64,000 nucleotides of DNA, from assembly GCF_001889045.1 (NCBI RefSeq), contig NZ_CP018155.1, positions 1,359,001 to 1,423,000 of the forward strand. The letters are read 5' to 3'. This DNA comes from Tenacibaculum todarodis. GTDB taxonomy: Bacteria; Bacteroidota; Bacteroidia; Flavobacteriales; Flavobacteriaceae. The position numbers were made by a program, and so were the translations under genes. How positions within the stretch are numbered: position 1 is the stretch's first letter; every line of letters begins with the position of its first letter. Of the stretch, positions 18,194 to 25,890 are shown one piece after another. Under the pieces are notes generated by a model. That model was given only the letters and a program-made list of their open reading frames with translations. It was not told the DNA's origin and searched no databases.

Positions 18194-19423
18194 ATGAATT
18201 CAAAAAATGTTTTTAAAATACTTTTAATAAATACTATTCTAATTGGATTTTCAAGTTGTAAAGAAGAAAAAAGAGTAATTGAAAAAATTGATTTCAAAAC
18301 CGACTATAAATTTTCTTATGAAATAGAAGACAAAATAGCTAAAGACACTGTTCCTTGGAAACATCAATTTTCGGCTGCTGATTATGCTACAAAAGGAGAT
18401 TATAAAAACGCTTTACTTCAATGGGACTTGGCAATGGGAACAAGGGAAAATAACTATACAGAAACCCAAATAGACTCAATAAATCAAAAGTATTCTAAAG
18501 TTAATGCTACAGACTATATTATTAAACAATCAAAGAAAAGCCAAGTAGTAATAATAAATGAAGCACATCACAATTCTTTTCATCGAGTATTCACAAAATC
18601 ACTTCTTCAAAAACTATTCGATAATGGATATAAAAATTTAGGCCTTGAAGCATTAGGAAATGGAGAGTATTTAGATTCAACACTCAATAGTAGAAAATAT
18701 CCAATTCTTAAAACAGGCCACTATATAAAAGACCCTCAATTTGGAAATTTAGTCAGAGAAGCTTTAGAAATTGGCTATGAATTATTTGCATATGAGAATA
18801 TGGGAAAAGGAAGTGGAAAACCAAGAGAAATTGAACAAGCAAAAAATATTGAGAAAATAATAAACTCAAAACCGAATGAGAAATTTCTAATTCATTGTGG
18901 CTTTGACCACGCTTTGGAAGGAATTCATAGATCTTGGGAAAAAGCTATGGCTGGAAGATTAACCGAATATACAGAGATAAATCCTCTAACTATTAATCAA
19001 GTACTTTATAGCGAGAAAAGCAAACCTGAATATAGTCACCCACTTTTAAAGGCGTTAGATATTAAAGAGTCATCAGTAATAATTGACAAAAATAATAACC
19101 CATTAAAATATGAACGTAGAGATGCTTGGACTGACATAGCTGTCTTTCATCCAATAACAAGCTATATAAATGACAGACCAATTTGGTTATTTGATAACGG
19201 AAATAAAAAAATTTCAATTTCATTAACAGATATTAGAATTAAATTTCCTGTTATGGTTTTAGCTTTCAAAAAAGGAGAAGATATAAATTCGGCTGTTCCA
19301 ATTGACATAACAGAAGTAAAAAACAAAAAAGAAAGTTTTAGTCTCGGATTAAAACAAGGAAATTATGTAATTGTAGTTACAAATGGAATAGAGTCAGTAA
19401 AATTTGAACAAAGCGTAAAATAA
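18194..19423 (+). CDS. Lipoprotein with a TIKI/ChaN/EreA-like domain
   Basis: 409 aa. A signal peptide ends in a lipobox (IGFSSC, Cys at about residue 23). The central domain shows VVIINEAHHNSFHR (about residues 115-128), GYKNLGLEALG, IGYELFAYE and FLIHCGFDHALEG. The NEAHHNSxH / GLEAL pattern matches the metal- or haem-binding His-Glu signature of the TIKI / ChaN / erythromycin-esterase-like superfamily. That is a superfamily guess; the substrate is unknown. The C-terminal ~110 residues are a separate beta-rich region. The gene lies alone between two related repeat sequences, as if it were a movable cassette. Confidence 0.65.
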   Translation: MNSKNVFKILLINTILIGFSSCKEEKRVIEKIDFKTDYKFSYEIEDKIAKDTVPWKHQFSAADYATKGDYKNALLQWDLAMGTRENNYTETQIDSINQKYSKVNATDYIIKQSKKSQVVIINEAHHNSFHRVFTKSLLQKLFDNGYKNLGLEALGNGEYLDSTLNSRKYPILKTGHYIKDPQFGNLVREALEIGYELFAYENMGKGSGKPREIEQAKNIEKIINSKPNEKFLIHCGFDHALEGIHRSWEKAMAGRLTEYTEINPLTINQVLYSEKSKPEYSHPLLKALDIKESSVIIDKNNNPLKYERRDAWTDIAVFHPITSYINDRPIWLFDNGNKKISISLTDIRIKFPVMVLAFKKGEDINSAVPIDITEVKNKKESFSLGLKQGNYVIVVTNGIESVKFEQSVK

Positions 19424-19424
19424 C

Positions 19425-19600
19425 TATTGCCAACAACGTGTATAATTCATTGCTAGTACTCGCCTACTTACGAAAATCCTCGCGGATTTTCTATTTGGTT
19501 TGTATTTGCTAAATTAGGTGCTGAAACACGCAACGAAATCATACACAAACACGATGGGATGCAATACCTTCGGTCTTTTGCATCCCATCGCCCCGCGGCT
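19425..19600 (+). repeat. Long intergenic repeat downstream of the lipoprotein gene
   Basis: Begins TATTGCCAACAACGTGTATA two bases after the stop codon. GTGTATAATT (19439-) can pair with AATCATACAC (19538-), and an inner GAAAATCC / GGATTTTC stem is present. It is followed by a second perfect hairpin (GATGGGATGCAA / TTGCATCCCATC, about 19553-19590). Sequences of this kind are scattered through flavobacterial genomes, often next to accessory genes. The whole 231-bp gap up to the VOC gene holds no coding sequence. Confidence 0.7.
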
Positions 19601-19654
19601 TCGCCGATGACATGTAAAAACTCCAGCTTTTTAATTTCGTAATAAAACTTAATA

Positions 19655-20038
19655 ATGTTTACTTTTTCATTTAACCATATAGCACTTTCTGTAAAAGATG
19701 TTAACCAATCTGTTGAATTTTATCAAAAAACACTTCAACTTAAAGAAATTAAGAATACTGCTTCTGACTCAAAAACAAGATGGTTATCCATTAATGAAGG
19801 AAAACAACTTCACCTTATTCCTCGTCCAAATTTTGAAATAAAGATTAATAAAGCTGCTCATTTTGCACTAACTACATCTAATCTAGATTCTTTTATAACA
19901 AATCTAAAAGAATTAAAAATTGATTGCTCTGATTGGCTTAATACACCAAATAAAGATTACATACGAAAAGATGGAATTAGACAGGTTTACTTTCAAGACC
20001 CAGATGGATATTGGATTGAAATAAATAATGATATTTAA
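19655..20038 (+). CDS. VOC-family (glyoxalase/dioxygenase fold) protein
   Basis: 127 aa, a complete vicinal-oxygen-chelate domain of two beta-alpha-beta-beta-beta units. It begins with FNHIALSVKDVNQSVEFYQK (a metal-ligand His at about residue 7) and ends with VYFQDPDGYWIEINND, whose Glu is the usual last ligand. Another likely ligand is His in AHFALTTSNLDSF. Substrate cannot be told from the sequence. It stands alone after the long repeat, with no neighbour that explains its role. Confidence 0.88.
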   Translation: MFTFSFNHIALSVKDVNQSVEFYQKTLQLKEIKNTASDSKTRWLSINEGKQLHLIPRPNFEIKINKAAHFALTTSNLDSFITNLKELKIDCSDWLNTPNKDYIRKDGIRQVYFQDPDGYWIEINNDI

Positions 20039-20106
20039 TACCGTTTTTTACACTTATCAATTCTCTAATTATAAAAAAACAAACTCTTTTTTCGTATTTT
20101 TGAATA

Positions 20107-20775
20107 ATGAAAAAGTCCACTTTACTTATTTTATTATTTCTAAGTCTTGGTTTAATAGCTCAAGAGTTACCCAAAGGATTTGTTTATCTAAATGATGTTG
20201 TTCCGTCCATAGAAACAGAACTACGTTATTGTTCTCATAATAATTTTATAGGAATTCCTATTGATGGTTACGAAGACAATGCACTTATTATTTCAACAAA
20301 AGCTGCAAATGCATTGAAAAAAGTACAAGAAGAAATCCTAAAAAAAGGCTTCAGTTTAAAAGTATTTGATGCGTATAGGCCACAACAAGCCGTTAATCAT
20401 TTTGTACGTTGGGCGCGCGTACTAAACGACACTGTAAAAAAGAGAGAATATTATCCAAATATTCCCAAACGTCAGTTATTTAACCTTGGCTATATTGCTT
20501 CAAAATCCGGACACACTCGTGGAAGCACAGTAGATTTAACTTTAATCGACGTAAAAACGGGTACAGAACTAGACATGGGAAGTCCATATGATTTCTTCGG
20601 AGAAATATCGCATCCATTTTCTAAAAAATTATCAAAAAAACAACTGGAAAATCGACTTTTACTAAGAACAGTAATGTTAAAAAACAACTTTAGACCTTAT
20701 GTTAATGAATGGTGGCATTTTACATTACGTAATGAACCATTTCCTAAGACGTATTTCAATTTTCCGATAAAGTAA
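20107..20775 (+). CDS. ddpX: D-alanyl-D-alanine dipeptidase, VanX/DdpX type
   Basis: 222 aa periplasmic zinc peptidase of family M15D with a signal peptide (MKKSTLLILLFLSLGLIAQE). The zinc site reads SGHTRGSTVDLTL (SxHxxGxxxD) and EWWHF near the C-terminus; FDAYRPQQAV is the substrate-contact arginine motif. It would cut D-Ala-D-Ala, more likely for peptidoglycan recycling than for glycopeptide resistance since no vanHA genes are nearby. A TATTTTTG box (20095-20102) ends 4 bp before the ATG, so the mRNA may be nearly leaderless. Confidence 0.9.
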   Translation: MKKSTLLILLFLSLGLIAQELPKGFVYLNDVVPSIETELRYCSHNNFIGIPIDGYEDNALIISTKAANALKKVQEEILKKGFSLKVFDAYRPQQAVNHFVRWARVLNDTVKKREYYPNIPKRQLFNLGYIASKSGHTRGSTVDLTLIDVKTGTELDMGSPYDFFGEISHPFSKKLSKKQLENRLLLRTVMLKNNFRPYVNEWWHFTLRNEPFPKTYFNFPIK

Positions 20776-20857
20776 TTTTCTAATCGTGTAATTTTTAACA
20801 AATTACTAAGACAGATTATTACAAACGGCATTATCTTTGTTGTTAGGTTTTACAATT

Positions 20858-21520
20858 ATGAAACACTTTAAATATTTTTTCATTTTACTATTTGCACTAA
20901 TTGCCACGCAAGGATTTTCTCAGTTAGACAATAATAATGGTGGTAATACCAAAGGAAAATCTATTGGTACTTTTGAAGCTCCTTCAAAAACCATTACAAA
21001 ACCAAAAACTATAGGTTTTGGTAATAATAATGGTTTTAAAACAGCAAGTAAAGAAGAACAGAAAAAACAAAAAAAGAAAGAAGACGAGCGTAAATTAAAA
21101 AACAAAGGCATTAAAAATGATGCGCAAGTTGCCAAAGAACGATTCAGTAAAAACTTCAAAAAAATAAACGGTAGATACGCTGTTATAGATCAAAATTTAG
21201 GTAGCTTTAGAAGTAATGGTAAATTTATTACCGTGTATTGTAGAGATTATCAACACCCAGATAATGATAGGGTAACTGTTTATCATAACAATGTTCCGGT
21301 GGTTTATAATATTGTATTACGTCAAAGTTATCAAAGTTTTAAAATTCCTTTAGAAGTTGGTATCAACACTATAGATTTTAAAGCATTAAACCAAGGAACT
21401 TCTGGCCCAAATACTGCTGGTTTTAAAGTATATGACGATTCTGGCACCTTAATTTCTTCAAATCAGTGGGAATTAGCAACAGGCGCAAAAGCTACAATTG
21501 CCATTAGTAAAACGGAATAA
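20858..21520 (+). CDS. Secreted protein of unknown function
   Basis: 220 aa from the ATG at 20858, chosen because it begins a good signal peptide (MKHFKYFFILLFALIATQGF) while an upstream TTG would add seven residues. After a Gly/Asn/Lys-rich linker with a strongly basic stretch (about residues 60-100) comes a beta-rich C-terminal domain (YAVIDQNLGSFRSNGKFITV ... LEVGINTIDFKALNQGTSGPNTAGF). That domain resembles small secreted beta-sandwich domains of flavobacteria. I do not recognise a named family. Monocistronic. Confidence 0.75.
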   Translation: MKHFKYFFILLFALIATQGFSQLDNNNGGNTKGKSIGTFEAPSKTITKPKTIGFGNNNGFKTASKEEQKKQKKKEDERKLKNKGIKNDAQVAKERFSKNFKKINGRYAVIDQNLGSFRSNGKFITVYCRDYQHPDNDRVTVYHNNVPVVYNIVLRQSYQSFKIPLEVGINTIDFKALNQGTSGPNTAGFKVYDDSGTLISSNQWELATGAKATIAISKTE

Positions 21521-21639
21521 AACCAATTCTTCGAAATCGTTTTCTTTAATTCCTGAAAACTCTTTTTTATATTCAAAAGAAAACAGTTATTTTTGTTATT
21601 GCATTTTAAACAAGCAATTACAAACAACAACTATTCCTT

Positions 21640-22629
21640 ATGAAAAAAATAACCAAAGAAACTTACCTAAACTGGTATAAAGACATGCTCTTTTGGAGAA
21701 AATTTGAAGACAAATTAGCAGCAGTTTATATTCAACAAAAAGTAAGAGGTTTTTTGCATTTATACAACGGGCAAGAAGCAGTTTTAGCGGGTGCTTTACA
21801 CGCAATGGACTTATCTAAAGACAAAATGATAACTGCTTACCGTAATCACGTTCAACCAATTGGTATGGGTGTTGATCCTAAACGCGTAATGGCAGAATTA
21901 TACGGAAAAGTAACAGGAACTTCTCATGGGATGGGTGGTTCTATGCATATTTTTTCTAAAGAACACCGTTTTTATGGTGGTCACGGAATTGTTGGTGGTC
22001 AGATACCATTAGGGGCAGGAATTGCTTTTGGTGATAAATACCAAGGAAATGACGGTGTAACTTTATGTTGTTTTGGAGATGGAGCTGCACGTCAAGGCTC
22101 GTTACATGAAACTTTTAACATGGCAATGAACTGGAAATTACCAGTAATTTTTATTGTTGAAAACAATGGTTACGCAATGGGAACTTCAGTAGAAAGAACA
22201 GCAAACCATACAGATATTTGGAAACTAGGTTTAGGATACGAAATGCCTTGTGGACCTGTTGATGGGATGAACCCTATTAAAGTTGCTGAAGCTATAGATG
22301 AAGCTTTACAAAGAGCAAGACGTGGAGATGGACCAACGTTTTTAGAAATGAAAACCTACCGTTACCGTGGGCACTCAATGTCTGATGCACAACACTATCG
22401 TACTAAAGACGAAGTTGAAGAATACAAAAAAATAGATCCTATTACACAAGTATTGGATGTTATTCAAGATAAAAAATATGCATCTGATGAAGAAATTGAT
22501 GCTATTAAGAAAGAAGTAAAAAGTATGGTTGCAGAATGTGAGAAGTTTGCTGAAGACTCTCCATATCCAGAAGCACAGCAATTATATGACACAGTTTACG
22601 ATCAAGAAGATTATCCTTTTATAAGCTAA
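21640..22629 (+). CDS. pdhA: Pyruvate dehydrogenase E1 component, alpha subunit
   Basis: 329 aa subunit of the E1 heterotetramer that decarboxylates pyruvate with thiamine diphosphate. The ThDP motif GDGAARQGSLHETFNMAMNW (about residues 147-166) and the loop YRYRGHSMSDAQHYR, whose serines correspond to those phosphorylated in eukaryotes, are present. The E2 gene follows after 19 bp. The beta subunit is not in the window. A -7-like TATTTTTG lies at 21588-21595. Confidence 0.95.
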   Translation: MKKITKETYLNWYKDMLFWRKFEDKLAAVYIQQKVRGFLHLYNGQEAVLAGALHAMDLSKDKMITAYRNHVQPIGMGVDPKRVMAELYGKVTGTSHGMGGSMHIFSKEHRFYGGHGIVGGQIPLGAGIAFGDKYQGNDGVTLCCFGDGAARQGSLHETFNMAMNWKLPVIFIVENNGYAMGTSVERTANHTDIWKLGLGYEMPCGPVDGMNPIKVAEAIDEALQRARRGDGPTFLEMKTYRYRGHSMSDAQHYRTKDEVEEYKKIDPITQVLDVIQDKKYASDEEIDAIKKEVKSMVAECEKFAEDSPYPEAQQLYDTVYDQEDYPFIS

Positions 22630-22648
22630 TTAAACTCAAGAAAATAAT

Positions 22649-24256
22649 ATGGCAACAGTAATAAACATGCCTCGCTTAAGCGATACAATGGAAGAAGGAG
22701 TTGTAGCTTCTTGGTTAAAAAAAGTTGGAGATGCAATTGAAGAAGGTGATATCCTTGCCGAAATTGAAACAGATAAAGCTACTATGGAGTTTGAATCTTT
22801 TCATGAAGGTACACTTTTACACATTGGTGTTAAAGAAGGAGAAACTGCACCAGTAGATACTTTATTAGCTATTATTGGAGAAAAAGGTGAAGATTTTTCA
22901 GCTTTATTAAATGCTCAAGCTGCAATAGAAGAAACTACAGTAGCTAAAGAAGAAACAAAAGATGAAGCAACTAAAAGTGTAGCTGAAACACCAGAAGGTG
23001 TTCAAGTTATAACTATGCCTCGTTTAAGTGATACGATGGAAGAAGGAACTGTAGCTTCTTGGTTAAAAAAAGTTGGTGACGCTGTTAGTGAAGGAGATAT
23101 TCTTGCTGAAATTGAAACAGACAAAGCTACTATGGAGTTTGAATGTTTCTACGAAGGAACATTATTATATGTTGGTATAAACGAAGGTGAAACTGCTCCT
23201 GTAGACAGCTTATTGGCTGTTATTGGTCCAGAAGGAACTGATGTTTCTGCAATTGTAGCAACTGGCGGAACTACTGAAAGTGCACCAACAGAAAAAACTA
23301 CTCCAACAGAAAAAAAAGATGAAACTAAAGTTGTTGAAACTAAATCAACAACTAACACTTCTACAAATAATTCAGGTGGACGTATTTTTGCTTCACCATT
23401 AGCTAAGAAAATAGCTAAAGACAAAGGAATTAATTTAGCAGATATTAATGGTTCTGGTGAAAACGGAAGAATTGTTAAAAAAGATGTGGAAAACTACACT
23501 CCTGCTGCTAAGACTGTTGAATCTTCTAAGGCTACTTCTTCTGCTCCAACAATCAGTTTTGTTGCTTCTGGAGAAGAAAAATCTGAAGAAGTTAAGAATT
23601 CTCAAATGCGTAAAGCAATTGCAAAATCTTTAGGTAACTCTAAATTTTCTGCACCAGATTTCAGTTTAAATATTGAAGTTGACATGGACAATGCAATAGC
23701 TTCTAGAAAAACTATAAACGCAATTCCAGACACTAAAGTATCTTTTAATGACATGGTTGTAAAAGCATGTGCAATGGCTTTACAAAAACATCCACAAGTA
23801 AATACTTCTTGGACAGACAATAATACTGTTTTCCATAGTCATATTCACGTTGGTGTTGCTGTTGCTGTAGATGATGGTTTATTAGTACCAGTTATAAAAC
23901 ACACAAATCAGTTAAGTTTAACTCAAATTGGTGCTGGTGTTAGAGATTTAGCAGGTAAAGCAAGAAACAAAAAAATAGCTCCTGCAGAAATGCAAGGAAG
24001 TACATTTACAGTTTCTAACTTAGGTATGTTTGGTATTGATAACTTTACATCAATTATTAACCAACCAAATTCAGCAATCTTATCTGTTGGTGCAATTGTA
24101 CAAAAACCAGTTGTTAAAGACGGACAAATAGTTGTAGGTAATACAATGAACTTAACATTAACTTGTGATCACAGAACTGTAGATGGTGCTGTTGGAGCTC
24201 AGTTTTTACAAACATTAAAAACGTTTATTGAAAACCCAGTTACAATGCTAGCTTAA
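22649..24256 (+). CDS. pdhC: Pyruvate dehydrogenase E2, dihydrolipoamide acetyltransferase
   Basis: 535 aa. Two tandem lipoyl domains (about residues 1-78 and 120-198) each carry the lipoylated lysine in ETDKATMEFE and are nearly identical, a recent internal duplication. A Ser/Thr/Lys linker leads to the peripheral-subunit-binding domain (FASPLAKKIAKDKGI, about 249-283) and the catalytic domain ending in the DHRTVDGAVG active site (about residue 510). It forms the core of the complex, accepting the acetyl group from E1. Co-transcribed with pdhA and followed by a terminator. Confidence 0.96.
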   Translation: MATVINMPRLSDTMEEGVVASWLKKVGDAIEEGDILAEIETDKATMEFESFHEGTLLHIGVKEGETAPVDTLLAIIGEKGEDFSALLNAQAAIEETTVAKEETKDEATKSVAETPEGVQVITMPRLSDTMEEGTVASWLKKVGDAVSEGDILAEIETDKATMEFECFYEGTLLYVGINEGETAPVDSLLAVIGPEGTDVSAIVATGGTTESAPTEKTTPTEKKDETKVVETKSTTNTSTNNSGGRIFASPLAKKIAKDKGINLADINGSGENGRIVKKDVENYTPAAKTVESSKATSSAPTISFVASGEEKSEEVKNSQMRKAIAKSLGNSKFSAPDFSLNIEVDMDNAIASRKTINAIPDTKVSFNDMVVKACAMALQKHPQVNTSWTDNNTVFHSHIHVGVAVAVDDGLLVPVIKHTNQLSLTQIGAGVRDLAGKARNKKIAPAEMQGSTFTVSNLGMFGIDNFTSIINQPNSAILSVGAIVQKPVVKDGQIVVGNTMNLTLTCDHRTVDGAVGAQFLQTLKTFIENPVTMLA

Positions 24257-24277
24257 AATTTAAAATTTTATACTATA

Positions 24278-24308
24278 AAAAAGCTCGCAAATTGCGAGCT
24301 TTTTTTTT
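24278..24308 (+). terminator. Terminator of pdhA-pdhC
   Basis: Perfect palindrome AGCTCGCAA / TTGCGAGCT followed by eight T residues, 20 bp after the E2 stop. The same 17-bp palindrome core is reused at 25849-25865. Confidence 0.93.
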
Positions 24309-24319
24309 ACCTTTATTTT

Positions 24320-25006
24320 ATGAATTCATTAGAAGAAAAACTTAAAAACCCAGTATGGTATTCTTTACAAGAAACACATAAAAAATTCCTTATTGAATAT
24401 GATGGTGTTCAATTTTATAATCCAGAAATAAATAATTTTGGCGCTTTTTTTAATGCTGAAAAAACTCCCGGTGCTTTAACCCAATATGCCGAAAAAGCAG
24501 ATAAATTCTTTTTAGTTTCTGAAGACGGAGTTCCAAATATTAATACTGACACTACTATTTTAGAAAAAAAAATAGATGGTTGTCAAATGGTTTTGGAGAA
24601 TTTAACTGAAGTTACAATAACTGAAGAACTAGTATTATTGACCGAGAAACACATAAACGAAGTTTATGATTTAATCTGGTTGGTAATGCCTGGGTTCTAT
24701 CAAAAAAGAGGTTTTGAAATGGGTAAGTTTTTTGGAATCTTTAAGGACAATAAATTAGTTGCTATTTCTGGTCAAAGAATGCAAACAGATGATTTTATAG
24801 AGATTAGTTCGGTTGTAACGCACCCTAATTACACGAAAAGAGGCTATGCAAAACAGTTAATTTACCATACGTCTAAAGATATTATAAAAGAGAACAAACT
24901 TCCAATGCTTCATACAAACAAAGGAAACTTAGCAATTCCTCTTTACGAGAAGCTAGGTTTTAAATTAAGTAGAGACATGAATTGGTGGTTGTTTAGTAAA
25001 AAATAA
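24320..25006 (+). CDS. GNAT-family N-acetyltransferase
   Basis: 228 aa. The C-terminal half is a FR47-like GNAT domain: VAISGQRMQTDDFIEISSVV, then the acetyl-CoA loop HPNYTKRGYAKQLIYH and the final NKGNLAIPLYEKLGFKLSR. The N-terminal ~90 residues form an extra domain with few known features. The substrate is unknown. It has no close operon partners, being isolated between two terminators. Confidence 0.88.
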   Translation: MNSLEEKLKNPVWYSLQETHKKFLIEYDGVQFYNPEINNFGAFFNAEKTPGALTQYAEKADKFFLVSEDGVPNINTDTTILEKKIDGCQMVLENLTEVTITEELVLLTEKHINEVYDLIWLVMPGFYQKRGFEMGKFFGIFKDNKLVAISGQRMQTDDFIEISSVVTHPNYTKRGYAKQLIYHTSKDIIKENKLPMLHTNKGNLAIPLYEKLGFKLSRDMNWWLFSKK

Positions 25007-25008
25007 AA

Positions 25009-25037
25009 AGCTCGTTACTAAAATTTAGTAACGAGCT
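25009..25037. terminator. Terminator between convergent genes
   Basis: Stem AGCTCGTTACTA / TAGTAACGAGCT with a short loop, directly after the GNAT stop and before the 3' end of the minus-strand DUF6263-like gene. Confidence 0.85.
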
Positions 25038-25064
25038 CTTTACATTTATTATAACTCTAATAAA

Positions 25065-25796
25065 TTAGATTTTTTCCATAGTTAACTCAATACCAACCTT
25101 CACCTCTTGACCACCAGCATTAATATTATTGTTAATTAATGATTTTAATAAAGCTCCACTAGCCCTATCAATTTCTACAGAACCACTTGTTGCTGTTCCT
25201 GTTGCTTGTCCAGTTACATTTCCTGTTAATGTTAATACAACTTTCTCTGAAGTGATAGAAGTTACCTTATATTCTATTACGTTTTTTAAACCCTGTTGCG
25301 CTGTTTCATCTATCCAAGTATCACCTACTTTTACAGGTTTTTCAGGAAAAACTACATTAAACTGATTCTTAAACTGAGCTGTCATTGGGCTATCTGGAGT
25401 TACTTTAACATCCATCACTTTTCCATGTACATTACTTTTGGTAGTAATAATCATTTGCAACATAGGTGACATTTGCTGTTTCAACATTAAACCTATTTCA
25501 TCTAACTCAGAGTCTTCTTTAGATGAATCAAACGACACTGGGAAAAGTCCAATATCCGTATCAATTTTCATTTTATCGATCTTTGTTTCAGAAGTAAAAA
25601 GATCATTAGAAACATCTGTAATTTTTGAAATCATATCAATATTAGTAGCTTTCATGCCAACTGATGAATCTAAAGTTTGCTTCATTTTAAAAGCATATTT
25701 ATCCCCTTTATTATACTTTAAACGTAATAAAACAGATTCTTGAGCAAATGTTAATGATGAAGCAATAACTAACACTAAAATTAAAAACTTTTTCAT
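25065..25796 (-). CDS. Secreted DUF6263-like protein
   Basis: 243 aa with an N-terminal signal peptide (MKKFLILVLVIASSLTFAQE). The mature part is rich in beta strands and in Thr, Lys and Val. Features include LRLKYNKGDKYAFKMKQTLD near the N-terminus, the central FPEKPVKVGDTWIDE and a C-terminal GSVEIDRASGALLKS. This layout matches the periplasmic DUF6263 family of Bacteroidetes, for which no function is known. It stands alone; its promoter region (25797-25842) shows no clear -7 box. Confidence 0.7.
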   Translation of the reverse strand: MKKFLILVLVIASSLTFAQESVLLRLKYNKGDKYAFKMKQTLDSSVGMKATNIDMISKITDVSNDLFTSETKIDKMKIDTDIGLFPVSFDSSKEDSELDEIGLMLKQQMSPMLQMIITTKSNVHGKVMDVKVTPDSPMTAQFKNQFNVVFPEKPVKVGDTWIDETAQQGLKNVIEYKVTSITSEKVVLTLTGNVTGQATGTATSGSVEIDRASGALLKSLINNNINAGGQEVKVGIELTMEKI

Positions 25797-25842
25797 TTCT
25801 GTATAATTAAATTTATTTACTGTAAATATAATCGATTAAACT

Positions 25843-25869
25843 AAAAAAGCTCGCAAATTGCGAGCGTTT
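25843..25869 (-). terminator. Terminator of the second E2 gene
   Basis: In minus-strand sense GCTCGCAA / TTGCGAGC is followed by six T residues, 22 bp past the E2 stop. The palindrome core is identical to that after pdhC. Confidence 0.88.
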
Positions 25870-25890
25870 TATATCTATATTTTATATTTC

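Noticed and set aside
20107..20775. VanX-type dipeptidase as a vancomycin resistance gene
   Set aside because: No vanH, vanA or vanS/R genes adjoin, and the organism is Gram-negative; cell-wall recycling is the plain reading.
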